Below the pieces are notes generated by a model, which was not told the origin of the DNA, made no database searches, and was given only the letters and a program-made list of their open reading frames with translations. DNA of 64,000 nt from Kutzneria kofuensis (lineage in GTDB: Bacteria > Actinomycetota > Actinomycetes > Mycobacteriales > Pseudonocardiaceae). The stretch is from NCBI RefSeq assembly GCF_014203355.1, contig NZ_JACHIR010000003.1, forward strand, positions 62,001-126,000. The letters run 5' to 3'. Each line of letters begins with the position of its first letter. Within the stretch, counting starts at the first letter, position 1. This document shows, one piece after another, positions 51,032 through 59,389 of the stretch. Position numbers and translations under genes: made by a program.

Positions 51032-53034
51032 GCTCGATGTGCCTCCAGACGTGTCGTCGGGATGATCAGGGCGTCGACGGCCAGCGGCCCGTCCGGCCCG
51101 ACGCGGACGGGGTTCAGCTCCAGCTCGCCGACCAGCGGCGAGCCCGCGACCAGCACGGATACCCGGTGCACCAGCTCGGCCAGGCCGTCGATGTCGACCG
51201 GCGGCCGGCCGCGCCAGCCGTGCAGCAGCCGGGCACAGCGGAGCCGGTCGAGCATTTTCCGGGCCGTTCCCGGGGAAACCGGGGCCAGCTCGGTGGCGGT
51301 GTCGTGCTGCACCTCGGTCTCGGTGCCGCCGGCGCCGACCGTGATGAGCGGGCCGAAGTCGGGGTCGCGTTTCCCGCCGACGAGGATCTCGACGGTGTTC
51401 GGGCGGGTGTCCTGCTCCTCGACGACGTACTCGCCGGGGCCGAGACGGGCCGCCATCTCGTCGAATGCCCGGGCCAGGGCCTCCGGAGTGGACAGTCCGG
51501 TGCGGACGCCGCCGGCCTCGCTCTTGTGCTCCAGCCAGGCGGCCTTGAGCACGTACGGAGCGGTCAGCCGGGCGGCGTTGCCGAGGTCCTCGCGGCGGCG
51601 CGCGACGAAGGCCCGCGGGAAGGCGACGTCGACCAGCACCTGCCGAGTCTCCCAGTAGCCGTCGGGCAGAACGCCGATGGGTCGGGTCTGGTCGGGGAGT
51701 GGCAGCTCAGCCGGCCGGCCGAAGGCGGTGAGGCCCTTCAGCGCCGACAATGTCGCCTCGATGCGGTCGTAGGTCGGCACGCCGGCCGCCCACAACGCGT
51801 GCGCGGTGGCGCTGTCGGGGCCCATGGAGTGCACCAGCACCGGCTTGCCGGCGGTCGCCGCGATCTCGCCGATCCGTTGCGCCACGGCGACTTCCTGGTC
51901 GCCGATGGCCGGAATGTCCAGCCCGTAGCGTCCGAAGTAGCCGGTCAGCACGGCGGCGTCGACGTGGTCGGACCGCAGCACGGCCTCGGTGACGCGGGCG
52001 TAGTTGGCGATGTCCTGCTCGCCCGCGCCGGCCAGGTCGACGGGATTGTGCTGCGCCGCGCCGTCCGGCAGTGTCACGGCGATGTCGACCGGCGGAACCC
52101 GCAGCTGGTGGGCGTGCGCCACATCCGCCGCGATCCCGCACTGGCCGCCACTGTCGCCGATGATCGCCACCCGTCCGCCGCGCGGCGGACGGGTGGCCAG
52201 CAGCGCACGGGCAACGTCGATCACCTCGGCCGGCGTGCCCACCCGCGCGACTCCGGCGGCCCGGCACGCCGCGTCCACGACGTCCAGCGAGGACGTCAGG
52301 GATCCGGTGTGCGAGCGGGCCAGCCGGGTGCTCGCCGCGCTGCCGCCGACGGTCAGCAGCAGGGTCGGCTTGCCCAGCTTCCGCAACACGTCGAGCAGCG
52401 CCGCGCCGTTGGCGAAGTTCTCCAGGTAGACGGCGACGACACGGGTCGACTCGTGGTCGACCAGGTCGGCCAGCAACTCCGTCGCGGTGACGTCGCTGGC
52501 GTTGCCGAGGGAGACGAACCGCGAGATGCCCAGTCCGTGCCGGACGCCGAGCAGCGCCAGCTCCGAGCCGACCTGCCCGCTCTGCGACACGATCGCCAGC
52601 GGGCCCGGTGTGAAACTGCCCCAGGCCAGGCACAACTGCGTCGCCGTGTCGACGATGCCGAGGCTGTTCGCGCCGACGAGCCGTGCGCCGGCGGCTCGAA
52701 TCCGTTGCGCCAGCTCAGCTTCCGCCGGAACGGCGGCCGTGATGCCGAGGAAACCCTTGACGCCGGCCGAAAGCCCCTCGTCGACCACGTCCGACACGTG
52801 TGCCGGCGGCACGCAGAGCGCGACCAGCTCGGGCACGTCGTCCAGCGCCGAGAGGCTCGGGGCGGACGGCTGCCCGCAGACGGTGCCGCCACGGCGGTTG
52901 ACCAGGTCGACCCGGCGGCGGTGGGCGCCCGTCAACGCCCCCGCCGCCAGCCAGTAGCCCCACTTGGACCGGTTGTCCGAGGCGCCGACCACCGCCACCG
53001 ACGCCGGGTCGCGGAACACGCCCAGTCGCTGCAT
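51028..53034 (-). CDS. NDP-forming acyl-CoA synthetase (CoA-binding/ATP-grasp)
   Basis: The 668-residue protein combines a CoA-binding Rossmann domain (VAVVGASDNRSKWGYWLAAG, about 12-31), a succinyl-CoA-ligase-like domain (SQSGQVGSELALLG, GDSGGQCGIAADV) and a C-terminal ATP-grasp domain (about 450-650, KAAWLEHKSEAGGVRTGL). This is the ADP-forming acetyl/acyl-CoA synthetase layout. It would activate the acid that the next enzyme dehydrogenates. A clear TetR-type operator precedes it. Confidence 0.88.
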   Translation of the reverse strand: MQRLGVFRDPASVAVVGASDNRSKWGYWLAAGALTGAHRRRVDLVNRRGGTVCGQPSAPSLSALDDVPELVALCVPPAHVSDVVDEGLSAGVKGFLGITAAVPAEAELAQRIRAAGARLVGANSLGIVDTATQLCLAWGSFTPGPLAIVSQSGQVGSELALLGVRHGLGISRFVSLGNASDVTATELLADLVDHESTRVVAVYLENFANGAALLDVLRKLGKPTLLLTVGGSAASTRLARSHTGSLTSSLDVVDAACRAAGVARVGTPAEVIDVARALLATRPPRGGRVAIIGDSGGQCGIAADVAHAHQLRVPPVDIAVTLPDGAAQHNPVDLAGAGEQDIANYARVTEAVLRSDHVDAAVLTGYFGRYGLDIPAIGDQEVAVAQRIGEIAATAGKPVLVHSMGPDSATAHALWAAGVPTYDRIEATLSALKGLTAFGRPAELPLPDQTRPIGVLPDGYWETRQVLVDVAFPRAFVARRREDLGNAARLTAPYVLKAAWLEHKSEAGGVRTGLSTPEALARAFDEMAARLGPGEYVVEEQDTRPNTVEILVGGKRDPDFGPLITVGAGGTETEVQHDTATELAPVSPGTARKMLDRLRCARLLHGWRGRPPVDIDGLAELVHRVSVLVAGSPLVGELELNPVRVGPDGPLAVDALIIPTTRLEAHRA

Positions 53035-53050
53035 CGCCGCCCCCGAGGTA

Positions 53051-53076
53051 GATAACTGGCTGACCAGTCAGTTATC
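53051..53076. promoter_or_regulatory. TetR operator of the acyl-CoA operon
   Basis: A 26-bp site with GATAACTG at one end and CAGTTATC at the other is centred on CTGAC-CA-GTCAG. It lies 16 bases upstream of the synthetase start, so repressor binding would cover the promoter. A related sequence is upstream of the TetR gene at 49860. Confidence 0.75.
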
Positions 53077-53126
53077 GTGGGCGGCGTGGCGCGTGGTTGT
53101 CAACGGCGGGCTGTCGTCGACCGCGC

Positions 53127-53945
53127 CTAGGCGTGTGCCATGGCCGCCAGCCGGTCGATGGCGTCCTGGCTGGCCAGGCTCTCCGCGGTGCCGACCAGGA
53201 GCTGCTGCCCGGGCGCGTCCGTCACGTCGAAGGTCTGGTACGTAAGTTCCACTCGACCCACCCCGGGGTGCACGAACACCTTGTACGCCCGGGTGAGGCC
53301 GGCGACCGTGTGGTCCGCCCACAGCTCCCGGAACTCCGCCGACGCCGCGGACAACTCCGCCACCAGCGCGGAGATCCCCGGATCCGACGGGAAACGGCCG
53401 GCGTTGAGCCGCAGCGCGTGCACGGTCGCGCCGGCCACCAGCGGCCACTCCACGAACACCGTCCGCGCCGCCGGATGCGTGAACAGGATCCGCGGCATGT
53501 TCCGCTCGTCGCCGAACGGGAACAGCAACCCGTCGGCGATGCGGTTCGTGGCCAGCACGTCGAACGCCGGTCCCAGCACGTATGCCGCCGCCCGCGGGAA
53601 GGCGTCCACCAGCTGCGACAACGACGGATGCACCCGCGTCGGCGCCACGTCCGACAGGCCGGGCAGCAGCCCCGCCAGCCGGTGCAGATGATCGCGGGCG
53701 TCCGGGGTCAGCCGCAGCGCACGGGCCAGCGCCGTCACCACCTGAGCCGACGGATTCCGTTCCCGCCCTTGCTCCAGCCGGGTGTAGTAGTCGGCGCTGA
53801 CGCCCGACAGCACCGCCACCTCCTCGCGGCGCAGCCCGGTCACCCGGCGCGCGGTCAGGTCGCCGGGCAGCCCCGCCGCCGACGGCTCCAGCCGGCCCCG
53901 ACTGGAGCGCAGGAACTCACCCAGTTGGTTCTCGCGGGTCGCCAT
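53127..53945 (-). CDS. XRE-family regulator with MmyB-like ligand domain
   Basis: The 272-residue protein has an N-terminal HTH (TARRVTGLRREEVAVLSGVS, YYTRLEQGRERNPS) and an MmyB-like domain (about 105-265). It follows the DUF574 methyltransferase gene by 20 bases in the same direction and may be the last gene of the cyclodipeptide operon. It is similar in layout to the regulator at 27954 but diverged in sequence. Confidence 0.86.
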   Translation of the reverse strand: MATRENQLGEFLRSSRGRLEPSAAGLPGDLTARRVTGLRREEVAVLSGVSADYYTRLEQGRERNPSAQVVTALARALRLTPDARDHLHRLAGLLPGLSDVAPTRVHPSLSQLVDAFPRAAAYVLGPAFDVLATNRIADGLLFPFGDERNMPRILFTHPAARTVFVEWPLVAGATVHALRLNAGRFPSDPGISALVAELSAASAEFRELWADHTVAGLTRAYKVFVHPGVGRVELTYQTFDVTDAPGQQLLVGTAESLASQDAIDRLAAMAHA

Positions 53946-53965
53946 GCCCAGATGCTACGGCCTGG

Positions 53966-54784
53966 TCAGTACAACGGCTTGCGGCCGATCGCCCCGTAGG
54001 CGCAGCTACGCTCCGGATGCTCGTCCACGTCGTCCGGCGACTCCGGCCGCCACTGCGGCACGTAGACCACGCCCGGGTCGACCAGGTCCAGCCCCTTGAA
54101 CAGCTGGGTGAACTGGTCGCGGTTGCGCGCCGTGAACGGGCTGTCGGTCTCGTCGTACAGGCGGATCACCTGCTCGCCCTGCTCGCCGGCGGTCTCCTGG
54201 GTGCCCTGGGAGATCACGACGAAGCTGCCGGGCGCGATGGCGTTGCGGTAGCCCGCGACGATGGACTGCGCCTCGGCGTCGGACTCGACGAAGTGCAGCA
54301 CCGCCGACATCAGCACCGCCACCGGCTGGGACAGGTCCAGCAGGTCCGTGACGACGTCGCTGTGCAGCACGTCCCGCGGCCGGCGCAGGTCCGCCCGCAG
54401 CGCCACGGCGTTGGCGTTCTTCTCCAGCATCAGCGCGGAGTGCGCGATGGCGACGGAGTCCCGGTCCACGTAGGCGACCCGCGCGTGCGGCGCGACCGCC
54501 TGCGCGATCTCGTGCACGTTGCCGGCGGTGGGGATGCCGGAGCCGAGGTCGAGGAACTGGGTGATGCCCTCGTCCAGCAGGAAGTGCACGGCCCGGCGCA
54601 GGAACCGGCGCGAGGTGCGCAGGATCACCGGCAGGTCCGGCATCGTCTCCTGGGCCCGGTGCGCAAACTCCCGGTCGACGGCCAGGTTGTGGTAGCCGCC
54701 GAGGAAATAGTCGTACACCCGGGCGGCGCTGGGTACTTCCGGATCCAGCCCCGTTGGCATCCAGGCGGATTCGTGCACGAGCAT
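53966..54784 (-). CDS. DUF574-family SAM-dependent methyltransferase
   Basis: The ~272-residue protein shows the DUF574 signature: SAARVYDYFLGGYHNLAVDREFA at the N-terminus, FLDLGSGIPTAGNVHE (SAM motif), VAYVDRDSVAIAHS and a C-terminal CAYGAIGRKP. Substrates of this actinomycete-specific family are mostly unknown. I start at ATG 54784; GTG 54799 is an alternative. It lies 65 bases after the class I methyltransferase in the same direction, so it may be a tailoring gene of the cyclodipeptide cluster. Confidence 0.86.
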   Translation of the reverse strand: MLVHESAWMPTGLDPEVPSAARVYDYFLGGYHNLAVDREFAHRAQETMPDLPVILRTSRRFLRRAVHFLLDEGITQFLDLGSGIPTAGNVHEIAQAVAPHARVAYVDRDSVAIAHSALMLEKNANAVALRADLRRPRDVLHSDVVTDLLDLSQPVAVLMSAVLHFVESDAEAQSIVAGYRNAIAPGSFVVISQGTQETAGEQGEQVIRLYDETDSPFTARNRDQFTQLFKGLDLVDPGVVYVPQWRPESPDDVDEHPERSCAYGAIGRKPLY

Positions 54785-54849
54785 GACCTCCCGTTTCACC
54801 GCACGTTCTGCGGACGCCCCCGATTCGCCGCGGGAATACTAGTACAACC

Positions 54850-55596
54850 TCACGCGGTTGCGGTGACAACTAGGGTTGGTGGCCTGCGCAGATATTCGCG
54901 GAAGTGGACCGTATCGGCGGCAGGGTCGCAGACCGGATCCCACCACGTGACCTGCCGGAAGCCGGCCCTGAGCAGGGCATGTTCCTGGGTGGCCCGTGAC
55001 CAGTAGTGCGGGGTCACGTCGATCGTGCCGCCGAGGAACTCGCTGTGTAACTGAATCGGATCACCGTCGTGAAGTTCAGCCGAAGGGGCTATCAAGTCGA
55101 ATCCGTAGCGGGTGTAGTAACCCGGCTCGCGGGCGAAACCGGGATTGATGGTCACGGTCACGAATCGCTTTCCCGGCCCGGACAGCGCTGATCGGGCGGT
55201 CGCGCACATCGCGGCGAACGCCTCGAAGGTCTCCGCGTACGGCAGTAGGTGCACGGCGAGGACCAGGTCGAAGCCGCCGTTGACCGGCTCCACCGCGTCC
55301 TGCAGCACGAAGGTCGCGCCGGACGGCTCCTCGGCCTCGCGCCGCCGAGCGTAGTCGATCATGCCGGCGGCGCCGTCCATGCCGACCACCGGCCGCGCCC
55401 CGCGCTCGGCCAGCAGCCGGGTGTACGCCCCGGAGCCGCAGCCGAGGTCCAGCGCCGCCAACCCGGTCACGTCGCCGAGCGCCGTCAGCACGGAATGCTG
55501 CTCCACGTCCCGTCGGTACGGCCACACGTCGAAGCTGCGCTCGTACAGGAAGGCCAACTGGTCGAACTGGCTCCCGGAGCTGGTCGTCTCGGTCAT
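54850..55596 (-). CDS. Class I SAM methyltransferase, probable cyclodipeptide tailoring enzyme
   Basis: The 248-residue protein has LAALDLGCGSGAYTRLLAERGA (SAM motif split by the helix, about 48-62), VVGMDGAAGMIDYA and a YAETFEAF post-motif. I start at ATG 55596, with GGAG eight bases upstream, eight bases after the P450 stop. In cyclodipeptide clusters methyltransferases of this class act on ring nitrogens or side chains; that role is inferred from position. Confidence 0.85.
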   Translation of the reverse strand: MTETTSSGSQFDQLAFLYERSFDVWPYRRDVEQHSVLTALGDVTGLAALDLGCGSGAYTRLLAERGARPVVGMDGAAGMIDYARRREAEEPSGATFVLQDAVEPVNGGFDLVLAVHLLPYAETFEAFAAMCATARSALSGPGKRFVTVTINPGFAREPGYYTRYGFDLIAPSAELHDGDPIQLHSEFLGGTIDVTPHYWSRATQEHALLRAGFRQVTWWDPVCDPAADTVHFREYLRRPPTLVVTATA

Positions 55597-55604
55597 GGCG
55601 CTCC

Positions 55605-56810
55605 TCACCAGGTGACGGGCAGCTGCATCGGGCGGGTGAACATGCGGTTCGGGTCCCATGGCAGCTCCCGCTCGCTGACCGCCAGGTCCAGCGTCGGAAA
55701 CCGGTGGAACAGCGCGGAAATGGCCTCCTGCAACACGACCCGGGCCAGCTGCGAGCCGAGGCAGTAGTGCGGCCCGGCGCCGAAGGTGGCCGACCCGTCG
55801 GTGGACCGGTGGATGTTGAACCGCTCCGGGTTGTGGTAGTGCCGGGGATCCCAGGTGACGGCCTGCATCGGCACCACGACCGCGTCGCCGCGCTTGATCA
55901 GCGTGCCGTGCAGCTCCACGTCCTCACGGGCGATCCGCGGAAAACCCAGGCCGCCGTTGTGGAAGTAGCGCAGCACCTCCTCGATCGCCTTGGGCCACAA
56001 CGCCGGCTCGGCCAGGCACTCGGCGAGTTGCTTGCGATGCAACATGAGGATCATCGGCCCGGTGGTCAGCGGAGCCACCAGCGGGTCGAACGACGTGACG
56101 AAGATCAGGAACACCGTGCCGAACATCTCCGACTCGCTGATCACGCCCTGGGAGCGCGCCCGGAGCAGCGCGTGCACGGGGGAGTCGGGCACCGGATCGG
56201 CCCGGTGCGCGGCGATGAGCCGGGCGATGAACTGCTTGGCGGCGTCGGTCTCCTTCTCGACGGCCTCCTGCGTGGACGACAGGTCCAGGCTCATCGGGTA
56301 CGTGCGACGGCACTGTTCGGCCAGCTCCGCCGGCACGCCGAGAAGTTCGCCCATCGCGTCCAGCGGCAGCGCCGCCGAGTAGGACTCGACGAGGTCGGTC
56401 GGGTTGGGGCCGTTCGACATCAGGTCCAGCAGTCGGTTCGCGTGGCGGGCGACGAGCGGGCGGTGCCGCTGCACCGCGCGGCGGGTGAACCAGCCGCTGA
56501 GCACCTGCCGCACCCGGTCGTGGTCGGGCGGGTCCAGGTTGAAGATCGCGTCGTCCACCGAGGTGAGGTCCTCGCCGACCATGCGGGGCGAGCCGCGTTC
56601 GGCGAGGTCCCGGCTGAACCGGTTGTCGGCGAGCATCCGGGCCACGTCGTCCTTGCGGGTCAGCATCCAGGCGGTGATGCCGCTGGGCAGCCGCACCGGG
56701 CAGACCGGTCTGGCGCGCTGCGCCCACGCGGTCAGCGGTGGCAGCGCACCGGTGTCACCGAGCGGGAACGGGTATTGCAGCGGGAGTCGCGGTTCGGGCG
56801 AGTTCGTCAT
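55605..56810 (-). CDS. Cytochrome P450, probable cyclodipeptide oxidase
   Basis: The 401-residue P450 has the heme motif FGAGPHYCLGSQLAR with axial Cys350, the EEVLR (277-281) K-helix and a PERF-like NPERF. The I-helix reads IFVTSFDPLVAP (236-247), so the usual AG-x-(D/E)-T proton-relay pair is missing. P450s that couple or dehydrogenate cyclodipeptides often lack it. Its 5' end overlaps the cyclodipeptide synthase gene by 56 bases, indicating tight coupling. It probably oxidises the diketopiperazine. Confidence 0.9.
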   Translation of the reverse strand: MTNSPEPRLPLQYPFPLGDTGALPPLTAWAQRARPVCPVRLPSGITAWMLTRKDDVARMLADNRFSRDLAERGSPRMVGEDLTSVDDAIFNLDPPDHDRVRQVLSGWFTRRAVQRHRPLVARHANRLLDLMSNGPNPTDLVESYSAALPLDAMGELLGVPAELAEQCRRTYPMSLDLSSTQEAVEKETDAAKQFIARLIAAHRADPVPDSPVHALLRARSQGVISESEMFGTVFLIFVTSFDPLVAPLTTGPMILMLHRKQLAECLAEPALWPKAIEEVLRYFHNGGLGFPRIAREDVELHGTLIKRGDAVVVPMQAVTWDPRHYHNPERFNIHRSTDGSATFGAGPHYCLGSQLARVVLQEAISALFHRFPTLDLAVSERELPWDPNRMFTRPMQLPVTW

Positions 56811-57471
56811 GATTGTTCTCCTGGTGGCTGGCGACCGCCCACGCCTGTCCGGGCGCCGCGGTGAGAATGGAGTTGCCCGCCGCGATCGCGGTCACCAGTG
56901 GAGTGGCACGGTGGTACACGAATACGCTCCGATCGGCGCCGAAGACGCTCGGACCGTCGGTGAGCAGCGGAATTTCGGCAATCACGTAGCGAACCGCGAT
57001 GTCGATATCGGCCGGCGTGGCCGGGCGTCGCCCCGCGGCGTTGCCGACCACCTCGGCGGTCATCTCCCGGCAGACCCGCCGAATGTGCGGATCCGTCAGA
57101 TACGCCTTCCTCGACCGGATCAGCGACGCCCGATAGGCGGCGTTCGCGTGCAGCTTGGTCCAGCTCGTCACGTGCCCGGCCGGGTCCGGTACGCCCAGGT
57201 CGGCCAGGGCTCGGACCGCCGGGTTGCGCAGCTGGCGGTAGGCCCGGCGGGCCCGGTGCACCGCCTGCGCCGGCGGGTGGCCCGCCGCCACCAGTGTGTA
57301 CGCCGCCTCGAATCCCGGGATGACCACGTCAATGGATCTGAACCGGGGATGCAGCCACCAAATCAGCTGCCGGATGTATTCCGGCTTGTATCGTCCGTTC
57401 TGCGGACTCAGCCCGACGAGAACGTGGTCGCAGTGCCTGTCGGTCGTTGTTAACCAGCCGAGCGTGAACAC
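56755..57471 (-). CDS. Cyclodipeptide synthase (CDPS), NYH-type
   Basis: The 238-residue protein matches the AlbC-like fold: VGLSPQNGRY with nucleophile Ser22 and Asn25, then YVIAE with Tyr162 and Glu166, then VFVYHR with Tyr186-His187. Asn, Tyr and His at these places mark the NYH subfamily. CDPSs take two aminoacyl-tRNAs and make a diketopiperazine; the amino acids cannot be read by eye. I prefer GTG 57471, preceded by GGGAGGGG at proper spacing, over ATG 57501, which lacks a ribosome site. P450 and methyltransferase genes follow. Confidence 0.88.
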   Translation of the reverse strand: MFTLGWLTTTDRHCDHVLVGLSPQNGRYKPEYIRQLIWWLHPRFRSIDVVIPGFEAAYTLVAAGHPPAQAVHRARRAYRQLRNPAVRALADLGVPDPAGHVTSWTKLHANAAYRASLIRSRKAYLTDPHIRRVCREMTAEVVGNAAGRRPATPADIDIAVRYVIAEIPLLTDGPSVFGADRSVFVYHRATPLVTAIAAGNSILTAAPGQAWAVASHQENNHDELARTATPAAIPVPAR

Positions 57472-57501
57472 GATGGAGCCCCTCCCTCGCCCGTTCGACA
57501 T

Positions 57502-58000
57502 GGCGTCGACGGACCGTTGGAGACGGACAACTGCGCATTATGCATAGTCATATCTGCAAATTTCGGCACAAGTCTAGGTCGTGTTCGTCGGTGGCGGACA
57601 GAGCTAGTTCGTGTGAAAGAGCAATCACTCGCCGCAATCGCCCCTCACACTGTCGAGGGAACCGTCCCTCGGGTGAGGGACCCACGCCGCCGGTGCCGTT
57701 GAGACGCCCGGTACGCCTCCGGCCTGTGCGAGCGGGCCCGCCACCTGGTCATACACCGGATTCTCGCCACTATTGGGTGACTTTCGCCCCGATCACGCAC
57801 GACCAACGGGGCGAATGTGGCGGATTTGTGCGCGGGGGCCGAGGAAGGCATATGCGCAGCGGAGCACGCGGCCGGCGTGGCGACGCGTCGAGGCGCGCGG
57901 CGGCGCGTATGCGTTGTTCGCGGTCAGCGGGCGCGGGTCATCGCGACCCGCGCCGCCGTGTGCTGCCGCCTCACACTCGAGGCGGCAGCCGTGGAGATCC
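57502..58000. other. Intergenic region between msrA and the CDPS operon
   Basis: No convincing gene is present in this ~500-base space. It contains a locally AT-rich stretch (about 57530-57580, with TATGCATAAT-like sequence read on the minus strand) that is the likely CDPS promoter. It also holds three stem-loops: GTCCCTC/GAGGGAC at 57664-57681, TTCGCCCCG/CGGGGCGAA at 57783-57815, and GCGCGGGTC/GACCCGCGC at 57931-57953. A fourth is listed as the msrA terminator. Short open frames here lack family-like sequence. Confidence 0.6.
57962..57989 (-). terminator. msrA terminator hairpin
   Basis: A perfect 11-bp stem GCTGCCGCCTC/GAGGCGGCAGC with a six-base loop lies 12 bases beyond the msrA stop. 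A second hairpin (57931-57953) follows. There is no T-run. Confidence 0.75.
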
Positions 58001-58522
58001 TCAGCCCTGCGTGGACTCGGCGCGCTTCGGGAGCTTCCACCCCGGGCGCACGAAGTGGCAGGTGTAGCCGTTCGGGTAGCGCAGCAGGTAGTCCTGGTGC
58101 TCGGGCTCGGCCTCCCAGAAGTCACCCGCCGGCTGGACCTCGGTGACGACCTTGCCGGGCCACAGGCCGGAGGCATCGACGTCGGCGATGGTGTCCTCGG
58201 CGACGCGGCGCTGCTCGTCACTGGTGTAGAAGATCGCGGACCGGTAGCTGAGGCCGATGTCGTTGCCCTGGCGGTTCTTCGTGGTCGGGTCGTGCACCTG
58301 GAAGAAGAACTCCAGCAGGTCCCGGTAGCTCGTCGCGCTCGGGTCGAAGACGATCTCGACGGCCTCGGCGTGGGTGCCGTGGTTGCGGTAGGTGGCGTTG
58401 GGCGTGTCGCCGCCGGAGTACCCGACCCGGGTGGACAGCACGCCGGGCTGCCGCCGGATCAGGTCCTGCATGCCCCAGAAGCAGCCACCGGCCAGCACCG
58501 CGGTCTCGGTCGTGTTGCTCAT
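58001..58522 (-). CDS. msrA: Peptide-methionine (S)-S-oxide reductase
   Basis: The 173-residue enzyme has the catalytic motif GGCFWGMQ (about 12-19), [24 protein letters not shown] and YRSAIFY. It reduces methionine sulfoxide in proteins. The single active-site Cys is present; no C-terminal recycling Cys is seen, implying thioredoxin acts directly. It is a single gene with a terminator hairpin. Confidence 0.95.
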   Translation of the reverse strand: MSNTTETAVLAGGCFWGMQDLIRRQPGVLSTRVGYSGGDTPNATYRNHGTHAEAVEIVFDPSATSYRDLLEFFFQVHDPTTKNRQGNDIGLSYRSAIFYTSDEQRRVAEDTIADVDASGLWPGKVVTEVQPAGDFWEAEPEHQDYLLRYPNGYTCHFVRPGWKLPKRAESTQG

Positions 58523-58675
58523 CGCTCCCTCTCTCGTCCGTTGCCCCCGGCCGATACAACACCGGTCAGTCCGGTTTTGGTCCCGGCTGTGACGTGCGTC
58601 CGGTCCAGCGTAAGCGCCAGGTAATGACTCTCAGGAGCCCTCCCGAAGAAGCCGGCCACCAGGCCCACGGCAATC

Positions 58676-58710
58676 ACGAACTTGTTCGTAACGAACATGT
58701 TCGTTAGGCT
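58676..58710 (+). promoter_or_regulatory. Promoter with tandem TetR operators, leaderless hydrolase gene
   Basis: ACGAACTTGTTCGT (58676-58689) and AACGAACATGTTCGTT (58690-58705) are adjacent palindromes. TTGTTC (58682-58687), a 17-base spacer and TAGGCT (58705-58710) form a plausible promoter running through them. The ATG is only six bases after TAGGCT, so transcription should begin at or next to the start codon. Confidence 0.7.
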
Positions 58711-58716
58711 GGGGTC

Positions 58717-59349
58717 ATGACCAAGACACTGCTGGCTCTGCACGGTGGCCCGGGGCGGCGCTCGGTGCAGCCGATCGTGGATCGCTTCGGCGCCACGCAC
58801 GAAGTCCTCGCCCCGACCCACGCCGGCTGGGACGGCACGCCCCGACCGGACTGGTACGAGGGCGTGGACGACCTCGCGATCGAATACCTCGACCTGCTTG
58901 ACGACCAGAACCTCGACGACGTGGTGCTGATCGCCAGTTCGTTCGGCGGCTGGGTCGCTGCCGAGATGGCGGTGCGCGACCGTGGCCGGCGCATCTCCGG
59001 TGTGGTGTTGATCGACGTGATCGGGCCGCGCATCCCGGGCCACTCCATCGCCATGCCGAACATGGACGACACCCGGCTGCCCGAGGCGGTGCGTGCCAAC
59101 TTCGGCCACTACACCGCGCGGCATCCGCAGGGCGACCCGCGGTTGCTGCACCGGGTGGGGCGGGTGGCCGTGCCGGTGCTGTTCATCTGGGGCGGGGACG
59201 ACCGGATCGTCGGGGCGGAGTACGGCCGCGCCTACGCCGAGCACTTCCCGAAGGCGGAGTTCGTGCTGCTGCCCGGCGTCGGCCACGCACCGCTGATGGA
59301 GGCGCCGGAGCGCACGCTGGACCTCATCGACGATTTCCTGCGTTCGTGA
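58717..59349 (+). CDS. Alpha/beta hydrolase under TetR control
   Basis: The 210-residue hydrolase has LLALHGGPG, the nucleophile elbow ASSFGGWVAA, Asp in GGDDRIV and His in GVGHAPL. No ribosome site precedes the ATG; it appears to be leaderless, with a promoter -10 six bases upstream. The operators upstream match the large palindrome before the TetR gene, so TetR represses both. The substrate is unknown. Confidence 0.84.
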   Translation: MTKTLLALHGGPGRRSVQPIVDRFGATHEVLAPTHAGWDGTPRPDWYEGVDDLAIEYLDLLDDQNLDDVVLIASSFGGWVAAEMAVRDRGRRISGVVLIDVIGPRIPGHSIAMPNMDDTRLPEAVRANFGHYTARHPQGDPRLLHRVGRVAVPVLFIWGGDDRIVGAEYGRAYAEHFPKAEFVLLPGVGHAPLMEAPERTLDLIDDFLRS

Positions 59350-59383
59350 CGAACATGTTCGTCACGAACGCGTCCGTTAGGCT
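59341..59383 (+). promoter_or_regulatory. 30-bp perfect palindrome operator and leaderless promoter of tetR
   Basis: Bases 59341-59370 form a perfect 30-bp palindrome around ACGAACATGTTCGT, the same core as at 58690. The hydrolase stop codon lies inside it. TAGGCT (59378-59383) stands six bases before the TetR ATG, exactly as in the hydrolase promoter, so this gene too is apparently leaderless and autoregulated. Confidence 0.75.
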
Positions 59384-59389
59384 CGGTCC

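Noticed and set aside
56755-57501. CDPS start at ATG 57501
   Set aside because: No ribosome site precedes it, whereas GTG 57471 has GGGAGGGG at good spacing; kept as an alternative only.
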